DNA of 64,000 bases, from contig NZ_CATNLY010000001.1 in NCBI RefSeq assembly GCF_950100655.1, positions 186,001 to 250,000 of the forward strand, written 5' to 3'. The notes beneath the pieces were generated by a model. The model made no database searches and was not told the origin of the DNA. It saw only the letters and a list, made by a program, of their open reading frames with translations. Each line of letters starts with the position of its first letter. Within the stretch, counting starts at the first letter, position 1. Below are positions 8,052-16,500 of the stretch, piece by piece. The translations under genes were made by a program, and so were the position numbers. Origin of the DNA: Pleomorphomonas sp. T1.2MG-36 (lineage in GTDB: Bacteria > Pseudomonadota > Alphaproteobacteria > Rhizobiales > Pleomorphomonadaceae).

Positions 8052-9022
8052 TCAGAACTCCCAGATCAGGATGCAACCAGGGCCACCAAGGACCGCAGGG
8101 GCGGTGGATGATGTGCCCGAGGCGGCGGCCTGACCACCTGCGCCGCTGCCGTAGCCAACGCCTGGATTTCCGGGTCCCGTCTGACCGCCACCATTAACCG
8201 ACCCACCGGCGCCACCGGCGCCAAGGCCGAAAGGCCCGGCACCTCCGCTACCGGACATGCCAGAGTAGGAGACCCCGGGGCTGTACGATTGCGTGCCGGG
8301 GGCCGCTGGTATGGCTACGGCTCCGTTGCTCGTGGTCTTTGAGACTCCGCCAACGCTGAGCGACGTCGCCCCGCCGCTCGCCCCGATGGTTGCGGGGTAG
8401 GATGTTCCGTCGTTCACGCTGAGGACATGGATGCCGCCTGCACCGCCGGCCGCGCCATTTCGGAGGGTCAGCATGCCCCCGGCCGCGCCCATTGCCCCCC
8501 AGCCCTGCCCACCATCGACAAAAAACGCGACCCACTTGGTCACGCCCGCCGATGGCGTCACGTTTCCGGATGCCGTGATCAGGCGGATATTTTTTACGCC
8601 CCCCGCCGAGAAGCCCGCGAGAGCCGCCGCGATGGCAGCGTGAACGCCATCCGGCGCAACCGGTTTGTTGCCGATCTCGCCGGCAATGGTCTCCGTCGGT
8701 GTAGCGAGGTCGAGCCCCACCGTGACGGTCCCGGCAAGCGTCGCGCTCTCACCTCCGTTGATCTTGACGCCGAGGCCGCTGGCGATCGTCCGCGTCTCCG
8801 GCACCCATTGGCTCAAGGCTTGATGGGTGGCCGGGTCGATCGCGGCAATCGCCACGTCGCTCGCACCGTCATAGAGGTTGAGCTGCCACTCCGAGCCGGA
8901 ATCGTCGATCCACATCATGCCCGGCTGAACGTAACCGGGTCGCGCCGGTCCTTTGTGGTTGGTCACCAGCGCCGGCACCACGCCGTTGATCCGCTCAAGC
9001 AGGGTCGATCCGCTGTCGGATG
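8052..9022 (-). pseudogene. Phage tail fibre / receptor-binding tip, N-terminally truncated
   Basis: The recognisable part begins at about STLLERINGVVPALVTNHKG and runs to the end: a base segment (PGYVQPGMMWIDDSGSEWQL), a middle region, then a glycine-rich tip (GAAGGAGGIH, then GGAGPFGLGAGGAGGSVNGG). Gly-rich tips of this kind form receptor-binding ends of phage tail fibres. Upstream of about position 9012 the same DNA belongs to the HlyD gene read in another frame, so the virion-attachment N-terminus is lost and replaced. The open frame has a start at 9056, but its first ~18 residues are nonsense with respect to the family. Confidence 0.7.
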
Positions 9023-10149
9023 AACGGGAAGGCATCGGCCTTGATGACGGCCTCATCGCCGATCGCCACGAAGCCGACGTCGGCCGAAGGCAGCAGCGCC
9101 TCCACCTGGAGCGGACCGCCCTCGGGGACCACCACCGCGATCGACTGGCCGGCCGCCACCACCTGTCCCGGCGAGGTCACCGCGAGCTGCTGGACGACGC
9201 CATCGATCGGCGCCTTGATCACGAAGTGGCTGAGGCGATCGGCCAGCCCTTCGGCCTGCTTGTCGAGTTGTTCGATCTGCCGCTCTGCCGCCTGGATGCC
9301 ACGCGTCTCCTCATCGAGGAACTGCTCGACCAGTTGCTTTTTCTCGCGCGTGATGCGCTCGACGGCAGCATCGATCTCGGCGAGCTGGGTGGCGGTGTCG
9401 ACGAGATCGGCCTCCACCCGGAATAGTTGATCGTTGATGCCGAGCACAGCTGCCCGCGACCCGACGGCGGAATCGAGCAGCTTTTCCTGCATGCCCTGCC
9501 GCTCGGTCAGCACCGCCATCAGCTTCTCGCGTACCGCCTTGACACCCTCGGCCCGGACGCGTCGCGCCGATGCCTCCTGCGTCTCGGCCGTCTTGGCGGC
9601 GGTGGCGGCGTCGAGGGCGGATAGCGACGCTCTGAGGCTCGCTCGCTCGCGTTCGGCGACGTCAGTCGGGACCGAGGGATCGAAGGTGATGTCGACCGGA
9701 CGTTTCCCGGAAACCGCCGCCTCGATGGCCGCCTTCCGCCTGATGCGCTCGGCCCGCCAGGCGGTCAGTGCCAGCATGGTGGCATCGTGCTCCGTTCGCA
9801 CCGCCTTGTCGTCGAGCACCACCAGCGTCTGCCCAGCCTTTACCCGTTGGCCGTTCTCGACGGTGATCTCCGTCACGCTGCCCGCCTCCATCGGCTGAAG
9901 CAAGGCAGCGGGCGCCGAGGTGCGCACTCGTCCCACCGCGTTGGTGAACTCGTCGAGGCGGGCGAACGCACTCCAGGCGATGGCGGCGCCGGTCGCCGCG
10001 ACAATGATGGCGATCAGCCCGACCACCGCCTTGGGCGTTGGCCGCGCCGCGATCTCTACGGCGGCCGGCAGGAACTCGACATAGCGAGCCGACACCTTGG
10101 GCAGCGCAGAGGTTGGCGCGCCCGGCGCCCCGTCTGACGGGCTGGTCAT
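8995..10149 (-). CDS. HlyD-type periplasmic adaptor of a type I secretion system, C-terminally truncated
   Basis: Membrane fusion protein linking the ABC exporter to an outer-membrane channel. It has a cytoplasmic N-tail, one membrane helix (about residues 42-60), a first lipoyl half (LLQPMEAGSVTEITVENGQR), a long coiled coil, a second lipoyl half (FVIKAPIDGVVQQLAVTSPG) and the beginning of the beta-barrel (DVGFVAIGDEAVIKADAFPF). Family members continue for roughly 60 or more residues; here the frame leaves the family right after DAFPF and stops eight residues later, exactly where phage tail-fibre sequence begins. The start overlaps the ABC gene stop (ATGA). Function is doubtful unless a full adaptor is supplied elsewhere. 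Confidence 0.8.
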   Translation of the reverse strand: MTSPSDGAPGAPTSALPKVSARYVEFLPAAVEIAARPTPKAVVGLIAIIVAATGAAIAWSAFARLDEFTNAVGRVRTSAPAALLQPMEAGSVTEITVENGQRVKAGQTLVVLDDKAVRTEHDATMLALTAWRAERIRRKAAIEAAVSGKRPVDITFDPSVPTDVAERERASLRASLSALDAATAAKTAETQEASARRVRAEGVKAVREKLMAVLTERQGMQEKLLDSAVGSRAAVLGINDQLFRVEADLVDTATQLAEIDAAVERITREKKQLVEQFLDEETRGIQAAERQIEQLDKQAEGLADRLSHFVIKAPIDGVVQQLAVTSPGQVVAAGQSIAVVVPEGGPLQVEALLPSADVGFVAIGDEAVIKADAFPFIRQRIDPA

Positions 10150-12287
10150 GACTGGAACACCTGCCGGTTCTGGTGCTGCAACATGCGGGCAAAGAAGCCC
10201 TCGCTCGTCCGGACGAGGTCCTGCGGCGCGCCGTCCTCGGCGATCTTGCCACGAGCCAGCGTGACGATGCGGTCGCAGCGCGTCACGGCAGCAAGGCGGT
10301 GGGCGATGATGATCACCGTGCGCCCCTTGGCGATCTCGCGCATGTTGGCCTGGATGGCCTCTTCGCTCTCATAGTCGAGGGCGCTGGTCGCTTCGTCGAG
10401 GATGAGAATGCGCGGATTGGTGGCAAGCGCCCGCGCGATGGCGAGCCGCTGCCTCTGGCCGCCGGAGAGGTTGGCGCCTCGCTCTTCAAGAATGGTGTCA
10501 TAGCCCGCCGACAACTCGGCGATGAAGCCGCTGGCGCCGGCCAACTCGGCGGCGCGCATCACCTGACGGCGCGTCATGGCCGGATTGGCGAGCGCGATGT
10601 TGTCGTGGATGGAGCGGTTGAACAGGAAGTTCTCTTGCAGCACCACGCCGACCTGCCGCCTCAGCCAAGTCGGGTCGACCTGGGAGATGTCGATGCCGTC
10701 CACCAGCACCTGCCCGCGCTCCGGCACGTAGAGGCGCTGGACGAGCTTGGACAGCGTCGACTTGCCCGAACCGGACGGGCCGATGATGCCGATCGACGTG
10801 CCGGCCGCGATGTCGAGGGAGAGATTCTCGATCACCGGCGCGGTGTCGGCGCGATAGCGGAAGGTGACCTCGGAGAGGCGGATGTGACCGCGCGCCGGCG
10901 GCAGGGCGCCGAGGGCGCCAAGGCGGGGCTCGGTGGGGTGCGATAGCACGTCGCCCAGCCGATCGACGGCGACGCGTACCTGCTGGAACTCCTGCCAAAG
11001 CTGGGAGAGGCGCAGCACCGGCGCCGACACCTGAGACATGATCATGTTGAAGGCGACGAGGCCGCCGACCGTCATCCGCCCTTCCATCACCTCCCAGGCG
11101 CCGAACAGCAGCACCAGCGCCGACAGGCTGCGACTGATCCACTGGATCGCCGACTGGCCGACGGTGGAGAGCAGTACGCCCCGGAAAGAGGCATGGACGA
11201 AGGCGGCGAGCCTGTCCTCCCAGTCGGCTTGGCTCTGCGGCTCGGACGCCGTTGACTTCAAAGTCTGTACGCCCAGCACCGTCTCGACGAGGTGCTGTTG
11301 GCTGAGCGCGCCCTTCTGGAAGCGCTCCTCGGTGTTGGCGTGCAGCATCGGCTGCAAGACCAGCGCGACGATGATGTAGGCGGGCACGGTCAACGTGACG
11401 ATGATGGCCAGCGTGGTCGAATAGAGATAGAGGCAGGCGATCAGAAGCAGCGCGAACACCACGTCGAGCCCTGCGGTCAACGCTTGCCCGGTGATGAACT
11501 GACGGATGCGGTCGAGCTCGCGCACCCGCGCCACCGTCTGCCCGGCTGCCCGCGTTTCGAAGTAGGAGACGGGCAGCTTGATGAGATGGCTGAATACCCC
11601 GGCGCCGAGCTCAACGTCGATGCGGCTCGCCGTGTGGGTGAGAAGATGGGTGCGGAGATATTCGGTCACCGTCTGGAAGACGACCAGCAGCACCATGGCG
11701 ACGACGACGGTCACCAGCGTCGCCCGGCTATAGTGGACCAGCACCTTGTCGATGACGATCTGGAACAGCAGCGGCGTCGCCAGCGCGAACAGTTGGATCA
11801 CCAGCGAGGCGGCCAGCACGAATGAAAGCTCCATCCGGTGCTTCTTCAGTGATGCCCACAGCCACGCGAACCCCAGCCGCTCCTCGACGCTGGCGAGGCG
11901 CCGCGTCACGAGAATCAGGCTACCGGAGGTCTCTTCCAGAAAGCGCTCCGACTCCATCTCTGTCAGGGCGCGGGTCGCCGGGTCGAACAGTTTTAGGCGG
12001 CTCGCCTCAATGGCGACCAGGATGCGATAACTGCCGTCGGCGAGGCCGACGATGGAGGGTCTCGGCGCCTTGATCAGGTCCTCACCGGTCTTGATGGTAA
12101 AACGCCGTGCCTTGAGGCCGGTCATTTTCGCCGAACGCAGCAGGTCGCGATCCCCGACCGGTTCACGGCCGAGAGCCAGCCGATGCCGCAACCCGGCTTC
12201 GTCGAATGGCAGACGGTGGTGGCTGGCCAGGGCGGCAAGCGCCGCCATGCCGCTGTCGGGGTTGAGGCGCGGTTCGGGCGCGTTCAA
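10146..12287 (-). CDS. Type I secretion ABC exporter, HlyB-like, with inactive C39-like domain
   Basis: A 713-residue exporter. Residues 1-125 form a C39-peptidase-like domain whose catalytic Cys is missing (NPDSGMAALAAL in place of the D-C-G motif), as in HlyB, where this domain binds unfolded RTX substrates instead of cutting a leader. A six-helix membrane domain follows (about 150-440). The ATPase domain has Walker A GPSGSGKST, signature LSGGQRQRLAIARAL and Walker B ILILDEATSALD. The start appears to be TTG at 12287 with GGAG upstream. It forms an operon with the HlyD gene and is divergent from the substrate operon. No TolC-like gene is present here. Confidence 0.93.
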   Translation of the reverse strand: MNAPEPRLNPDSGMAALAALASHHRLPFDEAGLRHRLALGREPVGDRDLLRSAKMTGLKARRFTIKTGEDLIKAPRPSIVGLADGSYRILVAIEASRLKLFDPATRALTEMESERFLEETSGSLILVTRRLASVEERLGFAWLWASLKKHRMELSFVLAASLVIQLFALATPLLFQIVIDKVLVHYSRATLVTVVVAMVLLVVFQTVTEYLRTHLLTHTASRIDVELGAGVFSHLIKLPVSYFETRAAGQTVARVRELDRIRQFITGQALTAGLDVVFALLLIACLYLYSTTLAIIVTLTVPAYIIVALVLQPMLHANTEERFQKGALSQQHLVETVLGVQTLKSTASEPQSQADWEDRLAAFVHASFRGVLLSTVGQSAIQWISRSLSALVLLFGAWEVMEGRMTVGGLVAFNMIMSQVSAPVLRLSQLWQEFQQVRVAVDRLGDVLSHPTEPRLGALGALPPARGHIRLSEVTFRYRADTAPVIENLSLDIAAGTSIGIIGPSGSGKSTLSKLVQRLYVPERGQVLVDGIDISQVDPTWLRRQVGVVLQENFLFNRSIHDNIALANPAMTRRQVMRAAELAGASGFIAELSAGYDTILEERGANLSGGQRQRLAIARALATNPRILILDEATSALDYESEEAIQANMREIAKGRTVIIIAHRLAAVTRCDRIVTLARGKIAEDGAPQDLVRTSEGFFARMLQHQNRQVFQS

Positions 12288-12555
12288 GATGCCGCTCCGG
12301 CACGTTTGGCGGCTAAATCGCCAAGCCTTTGCGCACTCGGAGAATTGACGCGTTGGGCCGTGCCTTCAGGTTGAGCCGCACTACTAATATGCGAATTATG
12401 CGTCACATTGGTACGTTTCTAATTGTATATGGCAACCGTTGACATACACAATTTTTACGATACCGTCCAGGCAATCGCGTGACCATGGGGATGAGAACGC
12501 CAGCGGCGTTTGCCTTCGCAGCATTATGAAATGCTCTCCGCGATAGGGGACTATT
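12288..12555. promoter_or_regulatory. Divergent promoter region between exporter and substrate operons
   Basis: About 270 AT-rich bases separating the ABC exporter (minus) and the GNAT/lipoprotein/RTX operon (plus). TTGACA at 12439-12444 is a good -35 match for plus-strand transcription; the -10 element downstream is less clear (candidate GATACC). No strong palindrome is seen. Confidence 0.4.
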
Positions 12556-13107
12556 TTGGACGACATCAACAAGGAAACGGCAGTCGGCGGGCTGCCGGTC
12601 GATGGCGATATCGCGCCGTCGGGGCCAACGCCCGACGAAGTGGGCCTCCGGGTGCGGCTGCTCGAATCGCGCGACCGCGACAGCATCGGCCGCATCCTCA
12701 AGCAGCACCACGCCACCACGGTGTTTCGCAACCAGCCCTTCTCCGACTGGAAGCTCGACCGGCATTTCCAGTTGATCCTGTCGCGCCCGCCGCGCATGGC
12801 CTGCCTTGTCGCCGTCTGGAACGACGAAGTCCTAGGCGTCGCCTGGGCCAGCGCCGATAGCTACATGCTGAGCGACGGGCCGCTGTTCTCGACCGTCGAG
12901 GTGATCGCCGTGGATCTTGAACGCCCGCCGCTGCGTAGGGCGAAAGTGTTCCTCGCGCTGGTAGCGGGATTGAAGCAATGGGCGGCGTCGATGGGGGCTA
13001 GCCACACGTTTGTGCATGTCACCACTGGATCGAATCTCAAGGCGACGGACAGGCTCATGAGAGCTTCGGGCGCGCAGTTCATTGGAGGAGCATATGTGGT
13101 TCCCTAG
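12556..13107 (+). CDS. GNAT-family acyl/acetyltransferase in the T1SS substrate operon
   Basis: A 183-residue protein. After a 35-residue leader, VRLLESRDRDSIGRILKQHH begins the GNAT fold; ACLVAVWNDEVLGVAWASAD is the central strand pair, and the end (DRLMRASGAQFIGGAYVV) is the common C-terminal GNAT motif. It is not of the HlyC type, although it occupies the place HlyC has in classical RTX operons. Start TTG at 12556 with GGGG upstream. The next gene begins inside its last codons, so the two are coupled. It is GC-rich, unlike the gene that follows. Its target is unknown; it could modify the secreted protein or be a bystander. Confidence 0.72.
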   Translation: MDDINKETAVGGLPVDGDIAPSGPTPDEVGLRVRLLESRDRDSIGRILKQHHATTVFRNQPFSDWKLDRHFQLILSRPPRMACLVAVWNDEVLGVAWASADSYMLSDGPLFSTVEVIAVDLERPPLRRAKVFLALVAGLKQWAASMGASHTFVHVTTGSNLKATDRLMRASGAQFIGGAYVVP

Positions 13108-13597
13108 AGCTAAAACGAAAGGCCTCTCAGGCTATATAGAGAAGCACGCTCCCCGACGCGCCGAAGTTTGTGAGAAATTCCCATCAAAGTTACTAATTAT
13201 ATTGGTGGTAGGCATAACTCTGTCTGCGTGCATATCGCACAAAAATATCAACTATGGAAACTGCTCATCCACCCCGACCGCAGATTCTTTGCCGTATATT
13301 TTAGATGTTGGAGACAACTATATCTCTGTAAACGGCAATCGAGTAATAAATACAGACAATAAACCGTCGTCATTCTGCAGAAGAAAAATCGGAAGTACTG
13401 ATATATACAGTATGTTTTCCGAAAAATACAGGGTTTCAATACATTATGAACCTCATATAGGAAGATCAAAACTAAATTCATACTTGTCCGATAAGAGCGG
13501 ACAGCCAGATATGGGCGAAACTCTTCTTAGTCTATTTTTTCTTAAATCTGGCGAAGATAGCTTGATTAAGGTTTATGTAGAGGAGTTTAGTCGATGA
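13094..13597 (+). CDS. AT-rich lipoprotein, candidate immunity protein
   Basis: A 167-residue protein with a hydrophobic segment and lipobox (LLIILVVGITLSACIS), giving lipid attachment at Cys46 after an unusually long basic N-region. The mature part has no domain I recognise; it has two further Cys (NCSSTP and SFCRRKIG). The ATG at 13094 follows GGAGGAG and lies inside the end of the GNAT gene; the stop overlaps the start of the giant secreted protein (ATGA). Base composition falls abruptly to about 35-40% GC here. A lipoprotein encoded directly before a peptidase-bearing toxin-like protein and sharing its composition is a plausible periplasmic immunity factor; this is inference. Confidence 0.7.
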   Translation: MWFPRAKTKGLSGYIEKHAPRRAEVCEKFPSKLLIILVVGITLSACISHKNINYGNCSSTPTADSLPYILDVGDNYISVNGNRVINTDNKPSSFCRRKIGSTDIYSMFSEKYRVSIHYEPHIGRSKLNSYLSDKSGQPDMGETLLSLFFLKSGEDSLIKVYVEEFSR

Positions 13598-16500
13598 CTG
13601 GGAAAGATAAAGTCAGTCAGATCGAATTCAAGTTTGACGATAGTGTCCCATCTTACGTCAGGGAGCAACTACAGGACCCTATTAATAGAATTAACCAACA
13701 TATAGTCGATCTTTATTCTATCTCAAATGTAATACCTAGAACTGTAGAAATAACGTCCGACCCGATGAGGGCCAACTCCCCTAGATTAGTTGAAGTCGAC
13801 AAAATAACAGGAAAGGCGCTTTATGAAAATCCACGTCTTGGTGGACTGACCGTCGGAAACAAGATATATATCGCAGTTCCTCCGCTTTATGGCGAAGTAA
13901 AACAATACCCATATTCTTTTCTTCATGAGTTTAGGCATGTGACGGTTCCCGGCACCGCAGGGCCGAATGACCCTCATTACGCATCTTGGTATGACGGCTT
14001 AATAGAGATGAAACGGATTCTTAATGTTGTTCCGCACGATACCGATGTTATGTATTCAAGTCAGCCTGACCTCCTCAAGTGCTTCACTGGTGATACATCT
14101 ATTCAACTTGAAGGCGGGAATACATGCTATATTAGAGATATTAGGCCAGGAGATATAGTTCTGGCGTATGATTCAAGAAATGAAAACAGATATAATAGTC
14201 TAGTTCCTCGTCGAGTCACTCATTTATTTAACAACATCACTACTGAATGGGTAGTCCTAACTTGGCAGGAGAACGACTCCTCCCGCGAGTTAACCTGTAC
14301 ACCCGGCCACCACTTCCTGGACGAGTTCGGCAACTTCCCCACCATCGCAGACATTCTTAAGCGCAGCGGTGGCGATGAGGCGACCATCGTGCTTGCGGAC
14401 GGTCAGCTGCAACGCGTTTCCGCCCGGCGCATCGTCTATTCCGCCGAGACCGCCCACCTATACGAGCGCGCCAGCAAGCTTGAGACGCCAGTCGTTGGCG
14501 GCCTCGCCCTGTCGCCCATCGTCGTTGAAGGCTGGGCCACCTACAACTTCGAAGTCGAGGATCTACACACCTACGTGGCTGGTGGCGTCCGCGTTCACAA
14601 CACCTCTAATCCGTGGACACATGAGTCCACCAAGGAAAAGAAGGATGTCGCCGTGACCGAAGCGGCAATTCGGCATGGCGTCCCGGAAGACTACGCCATT
14701 GCGCTTGGCAAGGGATCGCTTGGTGTTGAGGAGCTTGGCGGGTCCAGCGGCTCGGGCGTCACCAAAGGCTCAAATAGTAGCACCAGTGGCGGCGGCTTGG
14801 TCTCCTACTCGACCTCGGGCCGCGCGATCTCGCTCGATCGCCAGACCTATGACAGTTACATTTCGTCGCATGGTGGCGACAGGGCCACTGCGAATAGTCG
14901 CGTGGAAGCGGCGGTGACGGCCGCGGTTGCTGCCGGCAAGTCGTACAAAGACGCGATGGCGGCCGGCATGGGTGAGGCCCGCGCAGCAGGCCTCGGGACC
15001 TCCGATTGGTCAACGAGCCGCACGGCCGAGAATGCTTATAATGCCGCCAAAGAGGCGGCCGCCAAGCAGCAGAAAACCCAGTCGTCCTCGACCTCCGGCT
15101 CATCCGGCAAGGGTAGTGGCTCCAGTGCCAACACTGCGCCTTCCGGTCAGACCTCCGGTAGTGGCTCCTCCAGCAGCGGCTCGTCCGGTAAGGGCAGCGG
15201 CGGCTCCGGCTCCAATAGCTCCTCATCTCCAAGTTCATCTGGCAGTGGCTCATCCGGCGGCAGTTCCGGCAAGGGCCATCCCGTCTTGCTTGATCTCGAT
15301 GGCGACGGCTTTGACGTGACGCGGCTCGACCAGTCGAGCGTCTACTTCGACATCGGCGGCGATGGCTACAAGCATCGCACTGCCTGGGCTGGAGCCGGTG
15401 ACGGCGTGCTGATGGTCGACGCCGACGGCGACGGCGTCATCTCGAACCGCAAGGAAGTGATCTTTACCGACTGGGACCCCACCGCCGACAGTGACATTGA
15501 GGCGCTGAGGCAGGTGTTCGACACCGACAAGAACGGTGTGCTCGATGCCTCCGACGCCGACTGGTCGAAGTTCAAGGTGATGGTGACGCGCCCCGACGGC
15601 ACGACGGTGGCGAAGACCATGGCCGAGCTGGGCATCCGCTCGATCAAGCTGACGACCGACGAAACGCGCATCGCTCTCTCCGATGGTTCCTCGATCGACG
15701 GCGTGACGAGCTACACCAAGACGGACGGCAGCACCGGGCAGGCAGCGACGGCAACGCTGATGGTCGATAGTCGCGGCTATGCCGTCAGCACCACATCCTC
15801 GACGGACGGGGCCGGCGCGGTCACAGTGACCAGCAAGGCGCTGACCAGTGACGGTTCGCTCGCCGAGGAGATCGTGCGGACGACGACGGCCGATGGCCTC
15901 GGCGTGACGACCAGGTTTGATTCCAATGGAGATGGTGTCATCGATCGCGTGCTGACGGACGTGACGACGGTGAATGCCGACGGCTCGCGCCAGCGCGTCG
16001 AGACCAACAAGACGGCGGCCGGCGTGCTGATCGACAAGATCACCACCGCGACCAGCGCCGACCGCAAGACCATCACCATCGATCGCGACAAGCGCGGCGG
16101 CGGCTGGACCACCGAGCGCGAGACGCAGGTGACCGGCACCGACAACTCGCTGGTCGTCACGCTGGCTGCCTTGGCGCCGAGTGCCTCGACCATTGCCAAG
16201 ACCACGACGACCATGAGCGCCGACCGTCTGCTCCGGTCCGTTGCCTTCGATCTGGACGGCAACGGCACGACGGAGCGCACGACAAGCGATCAGACGGTGA
16301 TCAACAGCAATGGCAGCCGCGTCGAGACCGAAAGCGTCAACGCTGGGACGGGCGCGCTGCTGGCCAAGACGGTGACGAGCATTTCCGCCGACGGACAGTC
16401 GCGGACAGAGACGATCGACAGCGATGGCGACGGCCTTGTCGATCTCAACGTCGCATCGTCGACGGTACGGGACACGGCGGGAACGGCGACCGTGACGGAA

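Noticed and set aside
12556..13107. HlyC-type toxin-activating acyltransferase
   Set aside because: Position fits, but the sequence has ordinary GNAT features, including the C-terminal GAxFIGGxYV motif, and not the HlyC pattern.
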